Assembly (NCBI GenBank): GCA_963691705.1
Contig: OY829538.1
Location: forward strand, 53,905,151-53,969,150
Reading direction: 5' to 3'
DNA length: 64,000 nt
DNA from: Viola odorata
Lineage: Eukaryota; Streptophyta; Magnoliopsida; Malpighiales; Violaceae
Under the pieces are notes generated by a model. The model searched no databases and was not told the DNA's origin. It worked only from the letters and a program-made list of their open reading frames with translations. Shown here piece by piece: positions 40,378 through 52,100 of the stretch. Both the position numbers and the translations under genes were made by a program. How positions within the stretch are numbered: the stretch's first letter is position 1; each line of letters begins with the position of its first letter.

Positions 40378-40656
40378 TCACTTGCTTCGCACCTTCAATT
40401 CACCACTATTGGTCATCCATTGAAGCAAGTAGGGTTTAAGATGCTTTAAAGTTGGAAGACCTAATTTGTGCATTAGCAAAGTGCTTGCACAATGCGCACA
40501 ACTCCCATTATCTATGATCAAAGAACACATCTTTTTATCCACAAGGTAGCGAGTGTGGAAAAAAATCTTCCTTTGTTCTTCCTCACTCACTTCAGGCTTT
40601 GCTTGTGCGCTCAAGTTGCGCCTAACCACTAGCGCATTAGCATACTCAGGCATCAC
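40378..40656 (-). pseudogene. Ty3 protease region, degenerate
   Basis: CSLIIDNGSCAHCAS resembles the retropepsin 'LIID.GS' site of plant Ty3 elements, followed by LPTLKHLKPYLLQW, which is common after it. The spacer from here to the reverse transcriptase (39420-40377) is Lys/Glu-rich and broken by stops. Confidence 0.65.
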
Positions 40657-40711
40657 AACCTCCTCATCATCTGAATCACTCTCTTGTTCTTCCTCCTCAC
40701 TCTAGGGCTCC

Positions 40712-42037
40712 TCAAAGATCACCATCACTATCTAGATCACAATTTTCCCTAATCAACAAAACCCTTTTGTTCGGACACTTGGCTTGTCTATGCCCTCGGC
40801 CGACATACTTAAAATAAATAATATCCTTGGTAAAGGTCCTGTTAGAAGGTGTAGAAGAAGAAGTATTGTTGTTCAGTTTTGCTTGTGGTGTACTTGAACC
40901 CGTCGCACCCTTCGTGCCATAAGTGTGTGGCAAAACCCTAGTTGCGGCACTTGCGCCCTTGGCGTCTTTCTTCCAAGGTGCTTCCTTCTAAGGAGCGGAC
41001 TTCGTGCTCGACGGAGTCGAACTCGAATAATATGCTCTCGGCTTCTTCTGTTTTTCTATCTTAATAGCCAAGTGTAACATATCCTCCAATGTATTGTAAT
41101 TGGTTAGCTCCAATGCATTGGCAATTTCCTTGTTCATACCATTAAGAAACCTTGCCATAGTCGCCTCAACATCCTCAACAATACGCGCCCTTGCTAAAGC
41201 AATTTCTGTCTCATTGTAATACTCTCCCACATTTTTACTCCCTTGAGTTAAAGTCTACAATCTTTAGTGAAGATCGCGGTGAAAATATACGGGGACAAAT
41301 CTACGCGCCATTAGGGTTTTCATCTCATCCCAAGTCTGAATTGGACCGACACCAACACTCCCTCTAGTGCTATTCAATTGATCCTACCAATGAATCGCAT
41401 AACTGGAGAACTCAACCGAAGCCAACTTGACTTTCTTGTCCTCGGAGTAGTTGTGACAAAGGAAAATTGATTGGACCTTCCTTTCCTATGCTAGGTATGA
41501 GTTCGGGTCATCAGCGGGGATCTTCATCTTGATACTTCCTAGGTTAGAATCAACCCTCTCCTTAAACCTAGGCCTCCGCTCATCAGCTCTGCCTCGCCTG
41601 TTATCGCGTTCATAGGCAAAGTCCTCATAATCACACTCCTTGGGCCATCGCGCGTAACGTGCCTGGGACTCGGGCACTGCAGCGCGCAATTGTGGTGCGC
41701 TCCTAGGGTCCGCGTCTGCGACCCGTGGCTTGCGTATGTGCCTCGACACACCATTCTCCTCGCCCTCTTCTCCCTCGGCTAAATCCTCAAATAAAACCTT
41801 ATTTTCATCTTCTAGTTGTGGCATTCTATATGCATGAGAGCTTGAAGTATCCTTGATGCTTGTATTTTGGACATAACGCCCAATAGGCACACCCTCTTTA
41901 GGCTTCTCGGCCTTATCCTTCAAATCAATCAAGACTACCTTCCTCCACTCCTCCATTTCATCAAACCTAGCATTTAGGTTTTTGAGAAGGGTGATTATCT
42001 CCTATATTTCCACCTCGTCAGAAGCTTTGTCAGACAT
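40712..42037 (-). pseudogene. Ty3 gag, broken
   Basis: A likely start at 42037 (MSDKASDEVE) is soon followed by TAG. 41956-41486, 41230-40988 and 40933-40712 carry the acidic linker, the capsid-like helical part (TMARFLNGMNKEIANAL) and a damaged zinc knuckle (YFKYVGRGHRQAKC, where the second Cys is Tyr). Confidence 0.75.
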
Positions 42038-42249
42038 ATCTATTAACCTGAAAGTCACATGGATCTGTTGTTTTTTTCGAAGAATCTAGACTTTGTGATT
42101 TGTGAATCTCTAGATCAAATCAAAACTTGAGATTTGCTGTAGAATAACAGAGATCGGCCGATACTGGAATGAGATGTGGGGTCAGTGGTGTGAGTGGCTG
42201 GTGATGATGAATATCACGGTGGTGAAAGATAAAAAGAGATTAAAAGAAG

Positions 42250-42500
42250 TTTCTAGAAAAAAACAATTAAATTTTGCATCATAGGTGGAGTCCAAGGTAA
42301 CCATTTTGAATTACACGTGTGTAATTCAAAATTGATATTTTCATATAAATGACAATTTGTGTGCGTATTTGACAAAGTTGAATGAAATAAGTATATGTAC
42401 TCCACTCTAGCGGTCCATATTACTTTAAAACAATCTTGGGTCCAGATCTGGCCACACTTCAATGTGGCTTGGCTAAATATCATGGCCCAAAGTTTAATTA
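42250..42500 (+). repeat. Inverted partial copy of the F3H-2 upstream region
   Basis: The complement of about 42405-42500 (cacattgaagtgtggccaga, then agtaatatggaccg) is similar to 34250-34310 (catattgagatgtggcgaga, then agtaatatggaccg). Orientation is opposite to the F3H genes, and the similarity covers only 70-100 bases. Confidence 0.5.
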
Positions 42501-43870
42501 GTGCTTAATAATTTGTTTGAAAATAATTCTCTTTCATTTTTAAGATGTGTTTGACAATTATCCATTTTCTCTTTTCTTCGGAGTTCGGGCTCCGCAAAAA
42601 TCTTTCGTTTTTCAATATTATTGACTAAATAAAGCTGGTTGGAATTGAAAGTTTAATGCTTCATTGAGTTCTTAAAAATTGACAATTAATTTCTAACAAA
42701 TTTTACTTCTAAACACAACAACTCATTTTCGAAAAAAGAGCTCTTATAGGTAATTGTTTTTCACACATTTTTAGTTTTGTTTGAGACGTACTTTTTTTGT
42801 TTTATTCTAACTAATCACATTTTATAATTACTATTACTAATTATCTGATCTCAATAATTCAGGGTAATTAAGTTAATAAAGTTAAATAAAAGAACACCTA
42901 ATTAAGAAGTAATAATTAAACGTCATCTAATTTAAAATAATGTATACCTAAAAAATATCATTTAATTTGAGACGGAGAGTACGGGGAAAACATCGAAATG
43001 CTGATTTGTATTGGAAAAAAAAATACAGTAAAATATTTAGAAACAAATAATGTATACTAGCTACTGTACTAGTTTTCAATATTAATATTTTTCCTTTTCT
43101 TTTTCGGGTTTTCTAATTTATTTTAAATTTGATGATATTTTATATTATTTCTTCCGTGTGTCTCAAGCAAGTGTCTGCCTTACGTGGGAAGAACAACTTG
43201 TTTTGGTCATTTTCCAAAATTGATGCTCTCCAATTTCAGCATGAATCCGCAGGTGTTGTATTTCATCTTTTTTCCATTTTGGAAATGAAGGTTATTTTCT
43301 TTTTACCACATCAGGCTTCGCTAATTAAATCGAAGAAAAGGATGCTTCATCGGTTTGTCCACGCGGCTGCCACCAAACATTTCTAAACAACCAAATTTAG
43401 TTTTTCTATAAACTGCAGTTTTTTTTTTATCAAGTATTGCAAGGTTTAGCTTTAATTAGTTTTAAAAGTTCATTTTGGATTAACAAGGTACAATTTAATT
43501 TAATAATATTAAATATTTTTTTATATATTTAAATTAATTTTTTATATTAATGTATTTTTTATTTAATTTAGTAAGGAATTATTAATTTTGAAGTTGATTA
43601 CTAAAATATAATTTTTTTTTTAGAGATTTCATAAATATAGATAACAATATGTAACCTAACAAACAACAGAAATTTGGGAATTAATTCGATATAAAACTTT
43701 TGTTATATATATAAAAAAGAATATAAAACTTCGGAATCAATTTTGTGGCTATTTAAAGAGGATTTTACCCCACTCAAATGGTTGATATTTGCTCACTTTT
43801 GTCAGGGATTTGCCTATAAATTTTGAGACTGATATAACGATTAGACCAAGAGATATGTCAATTAAAAGTT
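42501..43870. other. AT-rich intergenic DNA
   Basis: No credible gene. 42800-42985 ends in 'gacggagagtac', which suggests the right half of a decayed Stowaway MITE. An open frame at 43129-43386 has no recognisable features. Confidence 0.4.
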
Positions 43871-44621
43871 GGGAAAAAGTTAAATCAACCCCCAATTTTT
43901 TTTATCACTTCTAAATCAAACCCTAACTTTAGACTCTCTTCAAATTGGCCCCCAATTTTTTGCTTTGTTACTCACGTTGACCCCCAACTTATCCACCGTT
44001 AGTCAATTAGACCCCGTACTCTTAAATTTGTGCTAACACTGTTAAAAAATTACTGTTAGTCACATTTTCCTCCCAAAATGATGTCATTTTAAAATAAATA
44101 AATAATAATTATTAAAAAAATATTTAAAAAAAATATTGGAATAGAATGTAAATTTAATTGAATGTGTATTTAACTACAATATAAATATAGGTTTTCTTAG
44201 CCTTTTTAAAATTAATTGTTATTTTTATTATTATAGTAATTACTTTATTGAGATTCGATTAATTTGCTTTCAATTAATATATATAGAGTTAGTTCTCTTT
44301 TTTCATATTTAATTAGTTATCATGTAGTTAAATACATATTCAATTAACTTTCCTTTCTATTCCAATATTTAAAATGTTAGTTTTAATTTTTTTAAATTTC
44401 TTTTTAAAACGATGTCGTTATGGGAGGAAAATGTGACTAACGACAACTTTCGGTGTTAGTGCAAAGTTGGAAGTACGGGGTCTAATTGACTAACGATGGA
44501 TAAGTTGAGGGCCAACGTGAGTAACAGAGTAAAAAGTTGGAGAGCAATTTGAAAATGGCCTTAAGTTAGGGTCTAATTTAGGAGTGATAAAAAAAGTCGG
44601 AGGCTGATTTAATTTGTTCCC
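43871..44621. mobile_element. Long-TIR element, MULE-like
   Basis: Arms of about 230 bp (43871-44100 and 44395-44621) are inverted copies: aaatcaacccccaatttttt, cttcaaattggcccccaa, gttagtcaattagaccccgt and their complements. No clear 9 bp duplication remains. The interior is AT-rich without a transposase. Same style as 3101-4434 and 29018-30198, but a different family. Confidence 0.7.
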
Positions 44622-45306
44622 TTTTTTTATAAGCAAGAGTGAGATTTGAACCGGATCCAAATCTCTATTGATATTTTTACCACCACCTAAACAACCAATG
44701 AGCTACATGCTCATTGACTCGCTTTTTTAGCTTGTAATAATAATAATAATAAAGTACAGAGGGTAATTAATCAAAACATTAAAGTACAAGGGGATTTATA
44801 TCATTAAACCGCCCATATTTATTTATTACTCTTCTAAACACACTGATATGATACTCGATACGGATACCGAGATATGCACATAAAACACTAATCTAGTTCA
44901 ATGATTGAATTTTTGAAACATACGAAAAACTAACTTAACAAATACAAATCTAGATTTATATATCAGCCTGTGATGATCTAACTAGTTGATTTCAAATTAA
45001 GGATCTCAATAACACAACTAGACATAATACTATTGATGTGATAATCAACATAAGGTATAAAATTAATAAAAAGTGAAAATTGTTATTGTTACTTAAACAA
45101 TTAAAAGCTTTTTAATTTTTAATTACCTAAGAGTTCTTAAACCTAAAACTAAAGAAAGAAGTCATGCTTACAAAATCCAAAGGCATAGAAATGCACTCCT
45201 TTATTAATTGGCAGATAATACCATATACTCCCTCTGAAAAATCTAATAATATGATAGGTGACATTTTAGGAGAGTTCAAAATTTTAGATGACTACTTACT
45301 CTCAAT
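44622..45306. other. Intergenic, repeat debris
   Basis: 44627-44745 resembles 31318-31440. The remainder is AT-rich and shows no gene. Confidence 0.4.
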
Positions 45307-45699
45307 CTCTATATAGTTTTTTACTATAATTATTCTTTAAAGTTATATAGATATATTTGTCCTGATTGAATAAATCCTCCTCTATTTATTTTGAGTCAAG
45401 GACTCCTTCTTCCCCTTCTTCAAACTCCGATTCATGTTTTTCATACAATTGTTTTTTACAAAACTAATGACCAAAGTTGCCGAGCACTCAATTAGAGGAA
45501 TTAAAAAAACTCATTATGGGTCTTTCAGTTCCAGGGTTCCTAGTGGCATACGAATTTGAGCTTAAGCCCATCAATAATGTGGGTCGGGCCTATAACTTGG
45601 GCCCATTAAGCGGGTTTGAGCCTTCATGTTTAGGCCCATTTAATTGTGGTATTAATTATATTACCACAGCTTTTCTTTTGTTTAACTTGCTAAAACTTA

Positions 45700-45826
45700 C
45701 TCCTTCTCGTGCAAATTAAATGTCTTTCTCGCATCCCAATATTCAGTAGGTTTAACACTAAAAATATAAGTAAAAGTTACAGTAAAAGTAAATTTTAAAA
45801 CGACGTTTAATTCACACCGGAGGAAG
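45700..45826. mobile_element. Short Stowaway-type MITE
   Basis: TA at 45698-45699 and 45827-45828; ends ctccttctcgtgc and cttcctccggtgtg (inward). The left half matches the MITE at 20754 (aattaaatgtcttt.tcgcat). It is shorter, so it is an internally deleted copy. It lies where F3H-3 exon 3 would be expected. Confidence 0.75.
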
Positions 45827-45975
45827 TATTACATATAATTGGTACAATGAAAATGTAGGTATTATTATTTAGAATAAAAAAACTTCAAATATTACACCTG
45901 AAATAATATGGCCTCTTTTTTTTTATTTTTTTTAAATGGTTATATTATTAATTATTATTACAAATATATACTTAA

Positions 45976-47062
45976 GTAGAGATGATCCCCAAGATTGACA
46001 ACAAAGGCACCTTCAATAGGCTGAACAGTGATCCAACCCACTTGGTCTTGGAGCAGAAGGGTGATGGTGCTGGGATCCGTATGGTGCTGGAGTCTTAATG
46101 TAAGTTCTGGTTGTGGACATTTTGGATAGAAATTGGCAAGGATTTTTTGGTCCATGTCCAAACAGGCCTTAGTTAATGCCTCTTTCTCCAAACGCATAGC
46201 CTCAGATAAAACCTCAACAAGCTTGCAAGAAACTCCCATCACCTTCTCACTGTACTCCATTGTCACCTCCTTCCATCCCTCTGGCTTTTCCGGCCACCGC
46301 GAGTAGTCTCGGCTACCAATCGGGTACGAGATGAATGTGAAAAACTGACGCCATTCTTGGACTGCTACATCTGCAAGCCTACCGTACCATTAAGTATCTC
46401 GGGAATAAAAATTAGATCGGAAGAACACAGAGGACAGCCAAATAATTGTCTATTAGATTTCTTTTATTTCTTTTAGTTATTAGTGTTATTACAAATGGGG
46501 GGATTAATTTAGTGAGAGATTGTACACTAAAGTAATTATAATGTAATTGTTTGAATTATGACGTAATTAATTAAATAGATTTAATAATTAATTAAATAGA
46601 TTTAATAACTAATTAATGATCTTATAAAAATACTTTTTTAAAATTTATATTATTGAAAAAATTTAATAACTAATTAGTGATGTATATTTCATTTAAAATG
46701 ACGTTAGGTAATCACCTGACCTTGAAATGGGGAAGTGACAAGGAAGCCATTACCCTCACCGTTGGACATATGAGGGCCAAGCTTCTCCTCCGGTGGTAAG
46801 GCGAAGTAGTCCTTGGCCAGACTAGTCATGTCGGAGATGAGTTCAGGTTGGACGCCATGATCCACAACCTGAAAGACCCCCCAAGTCTCGCACGCCTCCA
46901 CAATCTTGCAGCAAATCTCTCTTCTCTTCTCGCCACCATATTCATCAATTCCGGCCAGTGAAATGACCGGAATGTCGTTGCTGAATTGGTTGTAGGCGAC
47001 TTTTGGGCGCTCATCTTCGCCGCGAATAAAGCTGGATTGAACAGCCTTTCCTTCTTCCAGAG
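45976..47062 (-). pseudogene. Flavanone 3-hydroxylase pseudogene, copy 3
   Basis: Exon 1 remnant 47062-46721 and exon 2 remnant 46370-45976, close to copy 2. Lesions: the start codon and first codons are gone (the match ends at 47062); exon 1 has one extra C near its end; exon 2 begins one base short; 33 bases are deleted in exon 2 ([11 protein letters not shown] of copy 2 is missing between DQVG and WITV); the intron 2 donor GT has become TT; exon 3 is absent. The HTDP iron ligands remain but the third ligand and the RxS motif, both in exon 3, do not. No active enzyme is possible. The two one-base changes cancel out across intron 1 (see findings). Confidence 0.92.
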
Positions 47063-47808
47063 CCTGTCCATGGCACTAGTTTGTTGTAGTTGTTGGGTTT
47101 TTGGGCTCCTTCCTATGTGGAGAAAAGCCCATGTGGTGCAAGCCCACAAACCCACCTTCTCTAGTAGAGGGTGTGCAGATTAGGGTACGGGAATGAGGGT
47201 TCATTTTCTGCAAGAGGAGCAAGAAACAAAAATTGAGAGAGGAGGAGAAAACAATTTTCGCACAACTCAGAGCTGCTGCGGGAGACTCATTACTGCGACT
47301 TTGTTCATCGTTGGATCAGGCTGAAATCTGGACAGCGGGTTCGCAACTTCTGATTCTTCAATCAGAACGGTTGGATCGGTGGAAGTTATATGAGGTGAGA
47401 GAAATCGAGTCTCGACAGAAGCAGCGAAAATCTAGTTTTTTGCCTTCCTTTGGTTCTCTATGTTTATGCTTCTTCTTTGGTTGTTTGCCTAGTTGTTGAG
47501 CACAATTTGTGCTGCGTTTTGAGATTGTTTTGTACCCTGATTTTGATCATAGTGGAGGTTGATTGACTGGTGCCCGTGGATTTTACTTCTCGCATTGAGA
47601 AGGTTTTCCACATTAAATTGTTGGTGTCTCTTTGTGTTTGTGATATATATATTAGTTGTTGCCATTACTTGTTATTGCTCCTCGTAGATTCTAGCAAGTT
47701 GGGGAAATTATTATTTGTTACATATTGTGTTATATTTCCCATTGGAATGGTAGTGGAGCCTTGGTTTGAGGTTATTTGACTTGCTTGAATGAGGTAAATA
47801 CAAATAGA

Positions 47809-48753
47809 ATGTTCAGTTTGAATGGTACTCCCTCCGTCCTATATTATTGGACGTTTACTGTTCATGCACGGGTCCCTAGGCGGCCCGTGCAACGTACTAT
47901 TTGACCCCGAAAAATTTCGAATTTTTTCTCGAACGTACGTTAAGGAATAACGTACGTTCAAAAAAAAGTACGGAATTTTTCGGGGTCAAATAGTGCGTCG
48001 CACGGGCCGCCTAGGGACCCGTGCATGAACAGTAAACGTCCAATAAAAAAGAACAGAGGGAGTACTAATTATTACTTGTGGAAGGGTTAAATGAAGGATT
48101 TGCTATTTGTGAGGAAGTTGCATCGTCCTGAGAAGCCGCCGAAATCCGTGTCCGATGAGGATTGGAATTTTGAGCATCAGCAGGTTTGTGGTTTTATTCG
48201 GCAGTATGTAGACGACAATGTTTATAATCGCATTGCTAATGAGCAACATGCAAAATCCTTGTGGAAGAAAATTGAATCTTTGTATGCTTCTAAATCAGGG
48301 AATAATAAATTATATTTGTTGAATTCTTTGATGAATTTGAGGTATAAGGAGGGGAATTCTATTTCAGATCACTTGAATGATTTTCAAGGACTTCTAGATC
48401 AATTGTCAGGAATGGGTATCAAGTTTAATGATGAAGTGTTAGCACTATGGCTGCTGAATACTCTACCAGATTCTTGGGAAATATTTCGGGTTTTAATTAC
48501 GAATTCGACTTCCGATGGTGCTGTCTCTTTGCAAAATGTAAAGAGAAGTGTTCTTAAGAAAGAGATGAAAAGGAAGGCACATGGTACTTCATCTCATTCC
48601 GACGTACTTGTTACTGAAAACAGAGGGAGAAGTCAGAGAAAGGAACCGAAAGGTGGTAGGGACAAGAGCATAAGTAAGCCCAAGTCCAGATACAAGAATG
48701 TGGAGTGTCATTATTGTCACAAAACAGGGCATATACAGAAGAATTGTTTTTAG
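47809..48753 (+). pseudogene. Copia gag, split by a MITE and a stop
   Basis: MFSLNG before the MITE and NYYLWKG after it join in one frame if the MITE and one TA are removed. A TAA then falls before MKDLLFV. From 48091 the frame is open for 220 codons: the UBN2-type gag core (FIRQYVDDNVYNRI, LWKKIESLYASKSGNNKLYL, LNTLPDSWE) and a CCHC zinc knuckle CHYCHKTGHIQKNC. A stop follows at once. 48850-49010 then resembles the Copia protease (VIDGAATLHITSRKEFFTSY), with the catalytic DSG/DTG altered. Confidence 0.88.
47828..48062. mobile_element. Stowaway MITE, nearly perfect palindrome, inside Copia gag
   Basis: TA at 47826-47827 and 48063-48064; ends ctccctccgtcc and ctccctctgttc (inward). The arms, each over 100 bases, pair almost without mismatch (gcacgggtccctaggcggcc and its complement). 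The high arm identity suggests a recent insertion. Confidence 0.9.
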
Positions 48754-49198
48754 TGGAAAAGGGAGAAAAGACAATAAGGGTAAGCAGAAAGAGAAGGATT
48801 AAGGTGATCGTGTTACTGCGGCTTCTTATGATCATGATTTAGTTAATCTTATATCAGATGAGAACATGTGAGTAATTGATGGTGCTGCTACGCTGCATAT
48901 TACATCAAGGAAGGAGTTCTTCACATCTTACACTTCTGGTGATTTTGCAGTGTTGAAGATGGGTAATAATAGTGAAGCTAAGATAGTTGGTATTGGTGAT
49001 GTTTGCCCGCAAATCAACATGGGAGTGCAATACACTACTGGATTAAAGCCTATTTTGATGAGGGACTAAAAGGATGGTGCAAAGAAAAAATGTATAAATT
49101 ATTGGATAAAATTTTGGTTACATGTTATTTTCCACTTTCATTCAAAATATTTTAAATTCACCCGGAGTAGCAATATGCTCAAAATGAATGAACAAGAA

Positions 49199-52100
49199 TC
49201 ATGCCTTTCCTGCTGAACCAAACAAACGCATCTTCTGTGCAATTACAGCTTTCATTGCTTCTTTTGCAGAACCCATGACGTGGACTAGGTCCTTCTCGGG
49301 GCTCCTAAGTGAATCCATATAAGCCTTCCGCACCTCCGTGTTTACGTTAAACTTTCTTACCCCTCTTTATACACTCCTGTTTAAGACAGTAAAAAGAGAT
49401 TAGCTCTTAGATATATCGATATGGTTATACGGCACTACAACCCAAATAACTCGAATAGCGGTATTATAAGCACATGAATGTAAAATTTCTCATATAATTT
49501 GTTTACTAGTAGTTATGGTACCTGAATAAGTTCCTTGGGCAGACCAGAAGCTCCATGCAGTACCAGAAAAACTCCTTTCTTTGAACTCAACGCATGCAAT
49601 TCCTAGAGTAGAGAGGAAAGTTTTCTTGTATTAAGAGTAAGAATAAAAATAAGATGCCGAAATATAAAAAATGGTTAGCACGTAGTAAAACAATTAACCT
49701 CAAGCAAATCAAGTCTTAGATTCGGCCCGCTTGCAGGGTACTTTCCATGTACATTGCCAATGCAGACTGCCAAAGCGTCTATTCCAGTCTCGTCTATGAA
49801 TTGTTCAGCCTGAAATTAAATTGGAGGAAATCATGACGTTTTCCGTATAAAAAAAGATAGAAGGCTAAACATGAGCTAAGACATATAACCTGATTAAGCT
49901 TTGCATCGTAATCCTCAACGGTTAAGTCATCCTCCGTCCCCGACAGTCTCCCTAGTTCAGCTTCCACCAACATATGTTTTGAGTGGGCCAAGAGTGATAT
50001 GTCCTTTGTGTACAAGATATTATCATTGAGAGGAAGATGTGAACCATCTACCATCACGGAATCAAATCCCTGCATGCAGTGAAGATTATTATAACACTCG
50101 TATCTATCCATCTGATAAATATAGGAGGAAGAAGCACACTCACCAAATGAAGAGCTTCCAATAACTCTTGCTTTGAAGTTCCATGGTCAAAGTGAACAGC
50201 AATTGGAACCTGACATACAAGGATCTCAATCCAAAATCTCTTCCCAATGTTAAATACCCTCAATCAATATAAATACCACTTACATTGGATTGTTCCGCAG
50301 AAGAGATACAACAAGCAATCAAGGGAATTCCCCCTTCCTTCAAGGCACTAGGATGTATCTGTAAAAAAGAATAAAGCCTTTAAGAGTTCGCTAATAAGTG
50401 ACAGACCATAATCAAGTCCGTATGTCCAAAACATGTGCGCTAATACATGATATGTTTATAATAACTTTGCCAATCAAATTTGTTGTCGCTTTCATTCTAT
50501 AACTCTAACCTGTAAAATGGCAGGACTGTTTTCTTCCTCTGCTGCAGCAACAACAGCTTGAGCCCCTTCCATATTATAAACATTGAATGCTCCAACAGCA
50601 TACGCACCATTTTCTGCATTCTGTTTTACAGAACGATATATAAATTCAGTATTCTTTTCCTCTTTCGAAGAAAAGGTATGAAGAGAATCATTTGCACAGG
50701 TTATTACACAAAGGAGCTGTTTTGAAGAAATTCTTGAAGGAAACGCCCATGATTTCACGACTTCTGCAAGTGATTTATTATCACCCACATTACCTAGAAA
50801 AGCAAATTTAAGATGTTAGAGGTACAAATCTTCTTTTAGTGGAAACAACAAAAGGATAAGATAAACATTTACCTGGGAAAACAATGTAAGGAACCCCTGG
50901 ATGCCTGCTTTCAGGACCTAGCTGCCACAAAGGAACGCCAGCCAAGGCCTGTCCAACTATTTTGGCACGTTTTGCATCTAGAGCTTTCGTGGCAAGGTCT
51001 GATGAGGTTATTCCACCCTGAGACAAGGCATATTATTAGATTTAGTATGCCAAGTTTAACATCAAATTTGGTCCAACTTATAATCCAAGCAAAGAAAGCT
51101 TAGTCATTTTAAACATATAGTATACCTTTGCAAGAATATATCGCGGTCGTTTTGTTATCCGCCTCAAAATTTCAACCAACGCAGAGCTCACTCTGGAATT
51201 GATTTCCAAACTCTCAAAAGCAGCTGCCAATTATGAGACGACGATTCAACTGCAAGAAACGAGAAAAACACTCCTTTCTACGATTCATCTCACTAGTTTT
51301 CTACAAACGACTAGTGAAGACTATGAAAGTTGGTCATAATAGATATAGAATATACTTATTCTGAACCTACATGCTTAACCATTAAAGGGCCAAAAACAAA
51401 ACTTTCACACTAAGCTATACACGAATCACCATAACATTCTCATGCACTAGTACAACAGAGGCATAAGAGAGATGACTGACTTTTTCCAGTGATGAGCTCT
51501 CGGCTAGTCATTATTAAAGTGTCTTTGGAAAGTCCAAGGAAAAGATCTGCCATCTCAGCTGCTCTAGTGATCTCATTCTCCCTCTCGTCTGAAGACTTTA
51601 AAGCGAGTTTATCAACAGATACCTATTAAAAACAGAAAATATACAAGTGAACTTTCTGTGTTACAGAACGAAAAAGTGTGGCTCCCAAGTAAGTTGTTGG
51701 AACTGTTTTGTAAAAGATGAGAGTCTATACTTCAACGAATATAAATAATACTAAAAAGACATCTGGATCACCTCAATGGTTCTTAAGATCTTGCCACATT
51801 GTACTTTAAGTTCTTCAACCTGTGGATTAAAATGACTATGAAAAAAGGAACTACAAAATGTACGGAGATCAAAGAATTAAAATAGGAAAAGTAGAAGGCA
51901 AGTACAACATGAATACCTGTTTAGTTGTTTTTGGGACATACGATCCCACAACTATGAGACCTCCTTTCCTTTCTTTGTTTAAGCCAAGATCCTTTGGTGT
52001 TGTTGGAGATCTTGGAATAATTCCAATTCGTGAAGAAACAAAGCTAGCAGCAGTACGACATAAGAAAGACTTCCCCCTCAACTCTGCCTGATAAATAAAC

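Larger units (their letters stand above)
36300..42037 (-). mobile_element. Decayed Ty3/Gypsy LTR retrotransposon, 5' LTR missing
   Basis: Domains run in Ty3 order on the minus strand: gag (42037-about 40712), protease (40656-40378), reverse transcriptase and RNase H (about 39420-38491), integrase (38501-about 37423), ending in a GPMTRAKGKE tail at 37102. 36300-37080 beyond it is probably the 3' LTR. No matching LTR is found upstream of gag, where DNA turns to unrelated sequence near 42050. Many stops and frame slips show it is dead. It separates F3H-2 from F3H-3. Confidence 0.85.
45307..47062. repeat. Segmental duplication, copy B (with F3H-3)
   Basis: Matches 32102-34080 in the same orientation (see copy A). 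The match stops at 47062 inside F3H exon 1, next to the Copia element. Relative to copy A it lacks exon 3 and its flanks and has a MITE at 45700. Confidence 0.8.
47091..49060 (+). mobile_element. Truncated Ty1/Copia element (5' LTR, gag, protease start)
   Basis: A probable 5' LTR of about 650 bp starts tgttgggttttt at 47091 and ends near 47740. It is followed by ggtagtggagcc, similar to the initiator-Met tRNA primer site found after Copia LTRs. gag starts at about 47809 and runs to 48753, with a protease-like remnant to about 49050. There is no integrase, reverse transcriptase or 3' LTR; the sequence passes into the 3' end of the next gene. A Stowaway MITE sits inside gag. Confidence 0.75.

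Noticed and set aside
43129..43386. 85-codon plus-strand frame
   Set aside because: Low-complexity hydrophobic start, no splice context and no recognisable motif.
47233..47499. 88-codon frame upstream of Copia gag
   Set aside because: Falls inside the probable 5' LTR, which is not coding in Copia elements.
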